From Dichetophora obliterata (lineage: Eukaryota > Arthropoda > Insecta > Diptera > Sciomyzidae): 64,000 bases of DNA. The stretch covers positions 4,760,501 through 4,824,500 of the forward strand of contig OY986439.1 of the NCBI GenBank assembly GCA_963920525.1, in the 5' to 3' direction. The translations under genes were made by a program, and so were the position numbers. Position 1 is the first letter of the stretch; the number at the start of each line of letters is the position of its first letter. A model generated the notes under the pieces. The model ran no database searches. It saw only the letters and a program-made list of their open reading frames with translations, and had not been told where the DNA came from. Below are positions 10,930-22,105 of this stretch, piece after piece.

Positions 10930-11751
10930 TATGCATGAGTTTTCTACACAGTAAAAAATGGTCCACGGTGTCAAACGCTTTAGAAAAGTCTAACAGGCAG
11001 AGTAAGCTCAAATGGCCCATATCATATGGCACTCTAATGTCATCCAAGATTTTTACCACAGCAGAGGAACAGCTATGTCCAGGTCGGAAGCCCGACTGCA
11101 AATTATGTATTAGGTCAAAAGTATTTATATGGTGGACAATTTGTTCAGCCATGAGGTGCTCGCATATTTTGGACAACGAGGACAATAAGCTTATTAGACG
11201 GAAATCGGATGGTCCGCAAGCATTGGTTTTTTTCAACATACCTGCAGATATAAAGGAGGCCGTAGATGTAGAGTTAGTAACGAAATAATCATTTAGGAAG
11301 TTTGGGTTAATATCACACGGTTCGGTTTCTTTATTATATACACCGAAGCTCTTCAGGTTTTTCCACAACTGTTCAGATGGTAAAATCGGATTTAATTTTG
11401 ACATAAAGTAAAACCTTTTGGAAATTCTTATAGAATTTGTTGCATCATTCTTGGGTTTTTATATTCCTCCCCAGTTCAATAAATATGTTGATTTTTTATT
11501 GTTTCTCAAAGTTTTCGTTTTTTTAGATTTCTAAGACCTATCTTGTTGCACAAAAATTTTTGTATTTTGCTTTTAATTTAATTTTTTTGCATACTTTTTT
11601 TAATCCATAAATTACGTCTTATTAAAAAATATACAGTAACAAAACAAACAATTTATCATATTTTCAATTGAACTTTGGAAAAGTGGCATTCCCTTAACTG
11701 AAAAAATATCGCAAAGTCCTTTTATACTCGAAATACTAATTCTCTAAACTA

Positions 11752-13025
11752 TTGGGGGTTGGAATTAGTTTTAAAGGTTTTCTAAGAGATGGCGTAACTT
11801 TCAATAGATCGCATCGAGCACACCTGTGACTATATTCATTTCAAAGCACATTGTTCATCTTCATTTTTCAGTATGTGTCATTCCACTGAAGTGTAAACAA
11901 CATATATTTTTTTCTCTGTGAACATGTCGACTTTTGTTCCAAAAAAACGCAATTTGCGGGAAGGTTTACTTTTGTGCTTCCATTTGAAGAAAAAAGCGGT
12001 TGAAGCACAACGCACGCTTACTGAGGCTTACGGGGACTATGCTCCATCGATTTCTACTTGTGAGTGGTTAAAAAGTGGTGATTTTGATACGGAAGACAAA
12101 GAGCGTCCGGGCCAGCCGAAAAAGTTTGAAGATGAGGAATTGGAGGCTTTGCTCGATGAAGACCCGTGTCGAACCCTTCAAGAATTGTCAGAATCATTGG
12201 GAGTCGACTTATCAACGGTCGGCAAACGCTTGAAGGCCATGGGAATGATTCAAAAGCAAAGAAATTGGGTGCCGTACCAGTTGAAGCCGAGAGACGTTGA
12301 ACGGCGATTTTGCATGTGCGAACAACTGCTTCAACGGCATAAAAGGAAAAGTTTTTTGCATCGTATTGTCACTGGCGATGAAAAGTGGATCCATTACGAT
12401 AATCCTAAGCGAAAAAAATCGTGGGGACCACCCGGCCATGCATCAACATCGAGGGCCAAGCCGAATATTCATGGCGCCAAGCTTATGCTGTGTATTTGGT
12501 GGGATCAGAAGGGTGTCGTGTACTATGACCTGCTAAAACCTAACGCAACCATCACTGGGGAACGCTACCAACAACAATTGATGCAATTGAGCCGAGCATT
12601 AAAGTTTAAACGGCCGGAATATGCCAAAAGACACGACAAAGTGGTTTTTCAACATGACAACGCACGGCCACATGTTGCAAGAACCGTCAAGGAAACGTTG
12701 GAGGCACTGAATTGGGATGTGCTACCCCACCCGCCTTATAGCCCAGACATAGCCCCTTCCGACTACCACCTATTCAGATCGATGACGCATGGCTTGGCTG
12801 AGCAGCGCTTCACTTCTTACGAGGATACAAAAAAATGGGTCGATTCGTGGATTGCCTCAAAAGACGAATCGTTCTTCCGGCGCGGAATCCATATGCTGCC
12901 AGAAAGATGGGAAAATGTTGTAACTAACGATGGACAATACTTTGAATAATAAACATTGTACCGTTGTTTCTAAATAAATGCTCAAAAACCGAAAAAAAAC
13001 CTTTAAAATTAATTCCAACCCCCAA
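11752..13025 (+). mobile_element. mariner element, copy A
   Basis: A 1274-bp element flanked by TA (11750-11751, 13026-13027). TIRs of about 30 bp begin TTGGGGGTTGGAATTA and differ at one position between the ends. It carries one transposase gene (next entry). It is about 15 bp shorter than copy B because of in-frame deletions in the gene. Confidence 0.95.
11924..12949 (+). pseudogene. mariner transposase with in-frame deletions
   Basis: Open from ATG 11924 (MSTFVPKKRN) to the stop at 12949, 341 residues, a normal length for mariner. It has the WVPYQL interface motif, TGDEKW (first catalytic Asp), QHDNARPH (second) and APSDYH (third) with 34 residues between the last two, so DD34D. Compared with copy B, four codons are deleted in the conserved WFxRFKxGDFD region of the second helix-turn-helix (CEWLKSG here, CEYWFRRFKSG in B) and one codon is lost at RFTSYED. 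I infer loss of DNA-binding function. It resembles the mauritiana subfamily; the subfamily call is from memory of family motifs. Confidence 0.85.
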
Positions 13026-13027
13026 TA

Positions 13028-16000
13028 TGATTTTGCATATTTAGATTTACCTGTATCGCCTGTGGTTGAAATTCGACCAACTTTCTGAAATTTCAATCGC
13101 TTTTCTCATTCTGAGGCATTGACATTGCCTTAAGAAAATGTATTGTACTAAGAAAAAATCAAGTTTCGAGAAAAAGCAACACTTTTCGAGATATCTTTTA
13201 TATCAAATAACTTTTATATCAAAATTTTTCAGAATTTACTATTTGTAAATTTTATAGTAAAAAATTTACTATAAAAAATGCTTATTGTAGGGTATCCGTA
13301 AGAGATAGTGAAAAATGTTTTTCCTACATTATATTAATATCTAAAATTTCCACCATGTTCTTTCATTTCTTATAGTTTAGGTTTTACTTCAGAAATATTC
13401 TTTCAATGCTCATATATCAGGTTAAAGGTCACATAACTGTTCGGTGAACTTCTTCTCCCTACTCGAATTTATTTAAAAAATTATCAAAATCAGTTCAGAA
13501 ACATGGAAGAAATGAACTGTCTCTCCTACGTCTATTTTTATATACATATAACGAAATGCCTTAAAAAAACAAAGATTTGTGTATATAACTTTGGAGTGGT
13601 TTAAAATATTTGAAAATTTTTTCACAGAAATTATTTTTTAAGCTGTAGAACTTTGTAGAAGATATAAAAATAACATTTTGAAAATTTAAATTTTCTTAAA
13701 AAAGTCATATAGAATAGAAACAGATGATAGAAATTGTTTTGTGCGTTATGTGTCAAACTGAAGCACTTTTTGCTAATAAATTATATGTCATGTGAAACAG
13801 TGTGAAAAGAGAAAATTTTATAAGAAAAAAAAAATACAACAACAAAAACGTTTGGCCTATTTTTTGGAAAACGGTTAATCTTTTCTTATTTCTCCAAAGT
13901 CAGTTAATTGATCTTTCAGTCAAAGAAAATTTGATGAAAATCGATTGAAAAATGACCAAGAAATTTGCTTGCAAAATCAAAACTTGAAATTTCAATCGTT
14001 TTTTTCTCATTCTGAGGCGATGACCCTGCTTCAAGGAAATACGTTGCACTGAGAAGATATAAATTTTTCGAGATATCTAAATAATTTTAATATCATTTTA
14101 AGGGGAACTATTTTTAACATACTATCCATGGAAAATATTACAAAGAAAGCTTTCCTATATCGTTATATTCCTCAACCAACGACTTTTCATACAACAATAC
14201 GTTGTACTGAGAACATATATCTTATGTTGTACGATAGTCTTCGAGATATCACAATAATTTTTATGTTAAAATAACGGAAATTTTTCAGACTTTACTAAAA
14301 CTGTGCCACAATTTAAGGGTCATGGAATCTAACGAAAAAGAGACCAACACAGTTCAATAGTACTGATCTAGACCAACAAAACCCTAAGAAGGTTTAGCAA
14401 AGTTAGCTCGCTTTTAAATGTTATAGCCTTTGAAAGATGAGCTGAGTATAATATTTAAAAGAAATACTTGCTATCATGTAATTTTACAAATTTGTTCACA
14501 CATCCAAACAACAATTGTTAAATCAATTAAGACCTATTGAACGGGAAGCTCAAAAACTCAACATTTTAGTTTAAAATTTTTGTCAATGCTTAGGTAAGTT
14601 GTTTTGACGAAATAATAAGTAAATTTCATGCTAGGAGGAACAATTTATTTAAAAAATCAAAGAAATGAAAAGGAATCGTGGTATTAACCTGGTGTTTTAA
14701 AAATTTACTTTCAGAAATATTTGAAGAATCCAAACTCAGAAAGTTATATTCGGTACCGCTTCTGATGCCCGAGATAAAATATCTCAAATTAATTAATTTG
14801 TAAAAGTTATAAAATTGCATTTACGTATGAATTTGTCAAAAACAAAAAAAAATTCATTGGCGAAAATTATGCAAATTTTTAATGGCCAAATTTAAGAAAA
14901 ACATTAATGCTTCCATACCACCAAAATTTAGACAATCAGATAACAATCAAAAGTTCCGTGCTATTTTGAGTGTACCTGTAGACTTGCATATCATTCACAC
15001 AGGACACTGAGGGTAGAAATCGAGAATGGCATCTTGTTTGGCGAGATATTGTTAGTTTAAGTCTATATTTACTTTTCCTTTAAACATATGCAATTTTTTT
15101 CAGAAATCAAAGCATGTTTATGCCGCTATTTTTTACTGTTTTTTCAAAAAGCAACTTTGTCCTTGCGGGAGAGGTAGCATCCTTTTTTTCTTTAAATTTG
15201 TTCCCAATGCAACTTTTGAGACATCTTAGAATACTAATTTCGAAAAAAAATTGTAATTTGATACGCCCTAATGAGCACTACATTTTTAAAAAATACTCTG
15301 CAAGAGGTAAACTTGCATTGCCTATATCTTTTAAAAGCGAGCTAACTTTGCAAAACCCTTTTAGGGTTTTCTTACTATAAACCAGTACAATCATGCTGTA
15401 TTGTCCGCTTTTCTGTTAGAAAAATGTGTTGCACAGTGTAATTGTAAGAAATTTCACCATCATAATACATATTCACTTTTGTTGTATAAAAAAACGGTAT
15501 CCGTAAGAGATGGCGCAAAATGTCGGAAGTATTTTTTTGCACGCCTTATCAATGTCTAAAATTTCCTCTTACATTATATTCTTCCATCTGTTACAGTCTA
15601 GCTCTTATTTAATGAATGCTCTTTATACGCTCATATTGCAGGTCGAAGGTCACCAATCTAAAATGTAATCATACTGTGCAGTCAGATCTTTCATTGCATA
15701 CTTCATTCACTATTCTACCTCTTCTTAGCCCCGAGATTCCTTATTAAAAATAATACAAACTTTCAACGTCAATATTTCGGGTCAGAGGTCATAAATTTAA
15801 AATCTAAAATGATTCTGCACATATAGGGCGCAATACCTTTCGAATGATATAAGTTTTATTGCGCTTGCTCTAAGATTAATATTGAAAAGTGTACGACAAC
15901 ATTTGATGTTTGCCTATAAGATAAATAAATTACTTTTTTTCTTAAGTTATTTTTGGCCGGTTCAGGCCTAAAGTTTGTTGTTGTTGCTCTGTCAGTGTTT

Positions 16001-17033
16001 AAAGGGGTATTTGAGAGTATAACTCAGAACCGAATTGAGAAATTGTCATGATTCTTTCACTACACCATTACTTTTTATGCAAACGAAATTACAAAAATAC
16101 AAAATGAAAAAAAAAAATAAACAAAAAACAAATCTTAAATTTTTATGATAGTTAGGCTTGATGTTTCGTTTCTAAATTTTTACGATAGAAACTTTAAATC
16201 ATTTTTACATTTATGCATACCATATGAGAGAACATTAAAAAAGTAATTTTTGGTTTTGAATATTTCTTTGGCGTTAGGTACAAAGGACTTAGGTCAAAAA
16301 ATTGGAATTTGGGCTTTTGATTGGGTTCTAATCAGTTATTTTTCCTCTTTCGATTGCTGTTAACAACTTTGGTGTAGTAAAACTGCATCCCATTTTAATT
16401 AATAGATTTAAAAAAATACTTCACCTGGATTTGCTATTAATAAAAAAATCTTAAATTCCAATTTACTAAAAACTATATTTTTTGACTGAAGTCCTTTGTA
16501 CGTAACGCCAAAATTTTTTCCACAACAAATATTTTTACCGTAGTTTTGGAAAATTATAAAAATTTGAAAGGTAACGGAAACGAAAGAGATGGACACACGA
16601 TTGAACGGACAATTAATCAAAATTTAAAAAAAAAATTAATGCAATCCTTTGTAACATGACCGAGTTATTTACTTTCAAAGCCAAACCGCTGGCTTGTGAT
16701 TGTTTTTTTTTCTATTTCACAAAAAAATAAATTTAGTACTAAAAACTTTGTGTGTGTTTCAGGTAGGTAACTTTTTGTGGTGTCAATTTCTTGAAAATTT
16801 TAAGCAACTTGCGTGTTCCTTTATTAAAAAACGAAATTTTTCTAATAAAAGACATCTAAACCAAGAATGTTACTTACCACAATGGTATTGCAATTACCAA
16901 ATTGCAATAATATCACTTTTAAAATTCTTGCATGGCAGATTATTTACCTTAAACATTTGAGGTGTTTGATGAATCTGAGGACCCTAGTATGATTGGCGAT
17001 GACAAAAAAGGCCCAAAATTTGGGATAAGGATA
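13028..17033. repeat. Intronic DNA with long-period direct repeats
   Basis: A segment starting 'ggtatccgtaagagat' with 'gtctaaaatttcc' and 'caggt(t/c)aaaggtcac' is present at about 13290-13440 and again at 15490-15660. A second segment with 'ctcattctgagg' and 'ttcgagatatc' occurs at about 13080-13200 and 13990-14085, with a partial copy at 14195-14265. An inverted pair built on 'ggcgtta(g/c)gtacaaagga' lies at about 16270-16295 and 16493-16515. No gene recognised; the short open frames (14626-14820, 15114-15380, 16408-16620, 16700-16960) lack family signals. Confidence 0.5.
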
Positions 17034-17779
17034 TGGGCATTTCCACCAAAAGGTCTACCGCGACTAAAAAATAAAATGTTACTGAAAATTTTTTTAAACC
17101 TTCATAGCAGAGAAAAAGTTTTTAAATTTATATTGTGAAACTACTGAGAGTTGATCTCAATTTGAATTTTGAAAAAATGGCAACAAATGGTGATGAATGG
17201 CAACAATGCACACTGGTCCCAATGGCCGATCTAGCTGGAATAAAGTCAATTTTTTAATACTTCGATTTTATAAAATTTGTTTGCTAGATGATTTACTAAT
17301 GCCCACTGTTGATAACGGTGTATGCTTGTTTTCATTTATCATGTTCTTCGCTATGCTACGCTAAAGCAAACATTAGCAATTGAGTTACTGCAGTTATACA
17401 AAAGCGTAGTCTATTTTTAGCAGCATATTTAAGGAGTTCGTGTGAAAAAACTACAAAACATTTTTACAATTTTTTTTCTTTGCTGAATTATGTCAGGTAT
17501 TTATTATTTTAATGGCAATTATGCGTTTTGCTGTAATATTTGTTTGTGTTTAAAAATAGTGTTAGAAAGTATATTGTTTTCTAAATGTGTTTTTGGTGCG
17601 GCGTCAAGTTTAGTTAAACTTTTAATTGTTGTTTTATCGCTTCAGTGTAAAAGTGTTTATGTTATTTAAATCTGTGAAATGTTACCTTTCCTAAGAACAA
17701 AAAATTACGTGCGGCTTTTTGCGGCTTTACATTTTATTATATTTTAGATTACACACCATTAACACGAAGAGAGCTGTAC

Positions 17780-19111
17780 ATGTGTGGTCTATCGAGAAGC
17801 AAGGAACGAAAATGGTTAATGATGTTATTAATCACTTTTTTATTAAAACTGGACTGGGCAGCAGTCAAACAGAACAGTAATGTAACAAAATGTTCCGAGT
17901 TGACTTTAATCTATAAGTGGGGATGTGATGGAAGTAGTGGACATTCCACTTATAAACAACAGTTTAGTTCAAACATTTCAGGCGAAACAGACGAATATTT
18001 ATTTGCAATTTGTATGGTACCATTGCAGCTCAAGCAGAATTCAAAATTCTTATGGGAAAATCCACGCCCATCTTCCACGCGGTTTTGCAGACCAATTAAA
18101 CTTATTTTTGAAAAAGAATCTAAGTCCATCATTAAAAACGAAACTGATTATATTAATGCTCTGATAATTAAAATTGTTCCAACGACAATTAATATTGGGG
18201 ACAATAAAATAAAGATTAACCATACTTTCCATTTGACAATGATCGATGGCAAGGTTTTTTCAACGCTCGCTGATTGTGCTCCTCAAACTTGTGGTATTTG
18301 TGATGCACCGCCAAGTGCTATGAATAATTTAGATAAAATAAAAAATTTTACTGTTAAAATCAGTTTTTACAAATATGGATTATCGACATTGCATTCATGG
18401 ATACGTTGCCTTGAATGTGTATTGCATATCGCATACAAGCTTGGAATAAAAAAATGGCAAGCGCGTGGAGACTCTGATAAAGCCTTGCAAAAAGAAACTA
18501 AGATCAAAGTTATTGATGATGTGAGATCAGAAATGTATTTGCTTGTTGATATTCCAAAACCAGGACGTGGAAGCACCAATGATGGCAACACAGCCAGAAA
18601 ATTTTTCAAGGACCCAAGCTTAGCATCTAAGGTAACCGGTGTAGATAAAAATCTTATTCAAAGATTAGGAGTAATTTTAAGAACTATGGCATCTGGCTAT
18701 GCAATCAATGTGGAAGCATTTAGAACGTATACATTTGACACAGCGAAGTTATACGTACAGTTATACCCATGGTATTACATGCCATCAAGTGTCCATAAAA
18801 TTTTGATTCATGGTGCAGACATAATTCAAAATGCAGTTCTTCCTATAGGAATGATGTCCGAGGAAGCGCTTGAGTCTCGAAATAAAGACTTCAGGTATGT
18901 CAGAGAACATCATACTAGAAAAATGTCGCACAAACAAACAATGGAAGATCTGTTCCATCATTTGTTGTTATCATCGGATCCTTTGATATCATCCTTATCA
19001 ACAAGTCCCTCTCTTCGCAATGAAGATACAAAGCAACTAGGTGATGAAGAAATGTTGTTGCTGCTAGATCCTTTTGTACCGGAAGAGGAAGATGACACAG
19101 ATTCTGAATAA
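17780..19111 (+). CDS. RAG1/Transib-like DDE transposase catalytic core, 443 aa
   Basis: Intact open frame from ATG 17780. Features match the RAG1/Transib catalytic core. YKWGCDGSSG has the first Asp (D50), like the CDG of RAG1. MIDGKV has the second Asp (D156). It is followed by a CxxC (C171, C174 in QTCGICDAPP), then IPKPGRGSTNDGNTARKFF. Next come a His pair spaced by five (H339, H344 in VHKILIHG), as in the RAG1 zinc site, and SEEALESRNKDFR with the catalytic Glu (E365) about 20 residues later. The tail is acidic (PEEEDDTDSE). Transib proteins are usually longer, so roughly 200 N-terminal residues are missing. The frame stays open upstream (DYTPLTRRELY) to a TTTTAG acceptor-like site near 17748, so upstream exons may exist. 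Chapaev-type relatives are the main alternative. It lies in the host gene's last intron, same strand. Confidence 0.8.
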   Translation: MCGLSRSKERKWLMMLLITFLLKLDWAAVKQNSNVTKCSELTLIYKWGCDGSSGHSTYKQQFSSNISGETDEYLFAICMVPLQLKQNSKFLWENPRPSSTRFCRPIKLIFEKESKSIIKNETDYINALIIKIVPTTINIGDNKIKINHTFHLTMIDGKVFSTLADCAPQTCGICDAPPSAMNNLDKIKNFTVKISFYKYGLSTLHSWIRCLECVLHIAYKLGIKKWQARGDSDKALQKETKIKVIDDVRSEMYLLVDIPKPGRGSTNDGNTARKFFKDPSLASKVTGVDKNLIQRLGVILRTMASGYAINVEAFRTYTFDTAKLYVQLYPWYYMPSSVHKILIHGADIIQNAVLPIGMMSEEALESRNKDFRYVREHHTRKMSHKQTMEDLFHHLLLSSDPLISSLSTSPSLRNEDTKQLGDEEMLLLLDPFVPEEEDDTDSE

Positions 19112-19865
19112 CAAAACATTTACGAATTACTGGAAAATAAAATTTAAAAACAATTTAGAATTCAAGTTAAATCTTATTTTTAAATTCTTTAAACTAACAT
19201 GTAGTGTCTGCATGTGTGTCGACACAAAAACTTTGGATCGATTTTTAACCCTTTTCCCGTGATCCAATAGAACTAAAACTTTTCAGACAGACTCGTGGCG
19301 ACGACAAAAACGTTTAAAATTTTTTTTTTCAAAAAATTATTTAAAAAAAAAAATTAAAAAAAAAAATTTTTTTAAAAAAAAGATTAAAAAAAAAATTTTA
19401 AAAATTGTATCGTATATAAAGAATATATAGTCAAAAACGTTGTTTTTTACTATTTCGTTTTTGTTTTATCGAACACATACAACAATTCGAAATTAAAAAG
19501 TTTCTTGTATGAGAAGTACCACGCCCACTTTGCCTATTCCGCCCATTTTTGGTGTGAAGCAGCATTAAGGCAATATATTTCATACTTGATAATTTCAAGT
19601 TTCTACCTACTCTCAAACAGGAGTTATGACTTTATATACAAAGTATAATACAAAGTATAATTAAGTTTTTTTCAGTTTTCTATTTCTACAGACCTGAATT
19701 ACACTTTACATGATTTTTAAGTTCAATTAAATAAATAAAACTATGAAAATTTTTTACTTCTTTGAAGGGAAAAATCTGCATCGTAACGTATGTATCGTAA
19801 TGTATTATATTATGGCTTGAATAAAAATAATTAAAAAGGAATTTTCAACGAAAGAATTATGAATA

Positions 19866-21159
19866 TATGAAGGGGTTAAAATTACAGTGGTGTAAGTCAC
19901 ATTGACATCGTTTTAAACAAATAGACCCTTTGCAAAAGGCACTGTTGTAAATTCTGGGAAGACGAAATCGTGATAATATCATTGTAAGGGTACTACCATG
20001 GTTGTAATGTATTATAGAGACTTGATCAGAATTTATTGTGGATCAAAATACCCCTCCTTTAAGGTACCCAAACTGACTTACACCACTGTAAGTTTTCAGA
20101 ACCTATGACTTACACCACTATGAATGGAAAAATCAAGGACTTGCACCAGAGTGATTGTTAATGAAATCGTCTTAAGTTAACTTGAAAATTAGATAAAATA
20201 TTTGCTCATACAAAATATTACAAAAAATGAAATGAATAATAAAAAACATTATGATTGATAAAAAGAGTGAAACGCAAACATCGCGATCAAAACTAAAAAA
20301 TTTGTTGATGAAAAAAAACAATTATTTCAAATTTTTGGCTCTGGATCAACAGTTTCTACTTCGTCCAGTGGACCAACATCTTCAATCTCTTCACATTTTT
20401 TAGAAGTCGTCTTTAAGCAACGAAAGAAGTTGTGATAAATCGGTGGAATGAACGGCAGAAGGACAAGCATGTCCTTTTTATTTGCTTCTGTTACCGGCCT
20501 CCCATTCGGTAACAACAAGTCTTGATATACGCCAGCAAAAAATTTTCTTCTACCAGCTTTTCCTGGTTTGAGATTGAGTTTGAAGAAAGGAATGGACTCA
20601 TTTAAAGTTTCCTTATAGTAAAGAGTGTATGGTTCATCTTTAACAATTCTAATCCACTGAATTTTCAACCAGTTAACGGCCCTTTTTTCTTCATTTTTTT
20701 TTTCCTACGTGTGATACACTTTTCTAAGTTTGCGAAAGTTGTTCACGCTCATTTGACAGTTGTTCACAAACAGAAGTAAAAAACTGTAAAACCAAACCAA
20801 CCTTCTGTATCTGATGTGCTTTTGCCCTCTCCACGCTTCCATTCATCACTCGATTCCATATAATCTAATGGATCATCAGAGGATTCTTCAAAATCCATTG
20901 CTTCATTGCGTCGAATGATGGAAATAAACAACAGTTTACAAACAAAGTGGTGTAAGTCAGACACACGCAATTGTGTTATTACGCAAAACAGCTGTTTCGC
21001 TTATCAAGATAACTTACTCTGCCATCTACTGTCATAGAGATGAAGCTCTGACTCACTTCACTATTTCTATTAATGGATTGGAGTCTCTAGATCGAGTTGC
21101 CGTACCTAATTCAATTCGCCTGAAAAATTTACTGTAACTGTAACTTTAACCCCTTCATA
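19866..21159. mobile_element. Nested TIR element with GTGGTGTAAGTCA iterons
   Basis: Ends carrying TATGAAGGGGTTAAA and then (A/G)TTACAGT are inverted complements (19866 and 21159), with TA outside. Inside lie repeated copies of GTGGTGTAAGTCA: 19887-19899 (+), 20074-20086 (-), 20106-20118 (-) and 20947-20959 (+), plus a degenerate one near 20139. Such spaced subterminal repeats look like transposase-binding iterons. The element encodes a reverse-strand gene (20327-20898) and sits in the 3' part of the larger candidate element. Confidence 0.65.
20327..20898 (-). CDS. Unrecognised two-exon gene within the nested TIR element
   Basis: Exon 1 runs from ATG 20898 to about 20802 and is acidic (MDFEESSDDPLDYMESSDEW), ending at a possible donor AAG|GTTGG. 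Exon 2 runs to the stop at 20327 and contains VNWLKIQWIRIVKDEPYTLY, YKETLNESIPFFKLNL, LLLPNGRPVTEANKKDMLVL and LPFIPPIYHNFFRCL. An acceptor at about 20688 (tgaAG|AA) would keep phase, but its upstream tract is A-rich, so the exact junction is uncertain. I do not know a named domain for it. The W-rich start and the 'LPxIPPxYHxFF' segment look conserved rather than random. I infer a transposon accessory protein, convergent with the transposase gene at 17780. Confidence 0.45.
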
Positions 21160-21479
21160 TAGCAACATTATTCCAGAAAACATTAAAATATTTTTAATAA
21201 AAACTCGTTCACACTTCCCAGATTTTTTGATTATATTAATGTAGAGAAAAACCAGTTCCATTTTTTGTATCGTAACGCGTCCTCTTTTGATTGTTTATAT
21301 CTTTGGACAATACTTTCGATCGCTTCCACCTTTTACACTAAATATAGTACTACTAGAATGCTATCCAAAAATTAAAACAGGGCAAAAACAGTTTAAATAT
21401 TTCTTTGCTTTTTTAATTTTTAACAACAAAAAAGGCGTACGAACGTGACGTGCGTGACCATGGAAATGCCCATAAATAA

Positions 21480-22105
21480 CTTCTCGATTAAACCCGGGTA
21501 TATCAGCTAGTAGTACCTATCTTAAAGACTTATGTCATAAAAGATTTGGAGATAGACAAAGTGATTTAGTTTTCATTTAAAAATAAAGAGTTTGAGAATA
21601 GCCTGCTTCGCAGCTGTAAAAACTTTAATTTTAATTTTAACCCAAATCTGCAGAAATTTTTAATTTCCAAATCCCCACCTTGTATATCATCTTAAAGTAC
21701 TTTACACAAAAATTCTTAACTTTAACTTTATTTTCATAACAATTAATGCATCCAATCACGTTCGCCATTTTTTGACAGACGTGTGTGCCGTGTTGGCCAT
21801 AAATTTTTTGAAACATGAACGGTAGAGAAAAAACATAAAAAACATATAAATTGATAAGTGTTGATATTCCAAAAACAGGCAGCTATATTGTTAAGATCAA
21901 TGCAGGAATTTTTATTATTTTATTGCAATATTATGCAAATAAGACATGTTAAGAATGCCATTATTTCTTTCAGCTTGTCAAAAGTGCCAAAAACGGCATC
22001 AATGTCAGGCTGTTGTGGCGCATTCTGACATTTCAGTGGCGTGTGCAAAAATATTAATTCCAAAAATAATATTTCACTTATAAACTCGAACTTATTTCTT
22101 TGCAG
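21480..22105. other. Intronic DNA upstream of the last exon
   Basis: No gene or element boundary seen. It ends in the splice acceptor TATTTCTTTGCAG at 22093-22105. Confidence 0.4.

Larger units (their letters stand above)
9060..11516 (-). mobile_element. Jockey-type LINE copy 1, defective, with two nested insertions
   Basis: Reverse-strand non-LTR retrotransposon. Reading from 11516 downward: the upstream linker and MSKLNPILPS (11404); an internal deletion of about 85 codons relative to the copy at 53-54.8 kb, joining FISAG to KKTNACGPSDF; then the RT region with GFRPGHSCSSAVVKILDD and DFSKAFDTVDH. A TA-flanked MITE (10565-10929) interrupts it, after which FGFSDTSVRF, SGVPQGSVLGPILFTMFIND and the catalytic YADD follow (10530-10279). 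A forward-strand LINE fragment (9716-10290) splits it again, then LGYQISPSLSCEDHV (about 9590) and the C-terminal RLWNSLP motif (about 9160). The 5' end is truncated. It is related to the copy at 53.2-54.8 kb and is inactive. Confidence 0.85.
17034..21472. mobile_element. Candidate TIR element carrying the RAG1/Transib-like gene
   Basis: A 12-bp sequence TGGGCATTTCCA at 17034-17045 has its exact inverted complement at 21461-21472, and both sit next to TA outside. Just inside, both ends contain loosely similar 'ggtc...cgcg' sequence. The interval holds the transposase-like gene (17780-19111) and a nested element (19866-21159). The motif 'tatcgtaacg' recurs near 19791-19803 and 21266-21276. TA flanks would be atypical for Transib, which usually makes a 5-bp duplication, so the boundary assignment is provisional. 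Confidence 0.4.
4990..22105 (+). other. Last intron of the host gene, about 17.1 kb, filled with transposons
   Basis: Donor GTGAGT at 4990 and acceptor TTTCTTTGCAG ending at 22105. No other exon compatible with both flanks was recognised. Contents are a hAT element (6129-7833), a jockey LINE with nested insertions (9060-11516), a mariner (11752-13025), duplicated non-coding repeats (13.1-15.7 kb) and the RAG1/Transib-like locus (17.0-21.5 kb). Unannotated exons inside cannot be excluded. Confidence 0.6.

Noticed and set aside
12212..12536. Extra ORFs inside the mariner elements (also 34098-34337, 34401-34680)
   Set aside because: They are other-frame shadows of the transposase.
17925..18609. 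Four ORFs overlapping the RAG1-like gene
   Set aside because: Other-frame or antisense shadows of the 443-codon frame.
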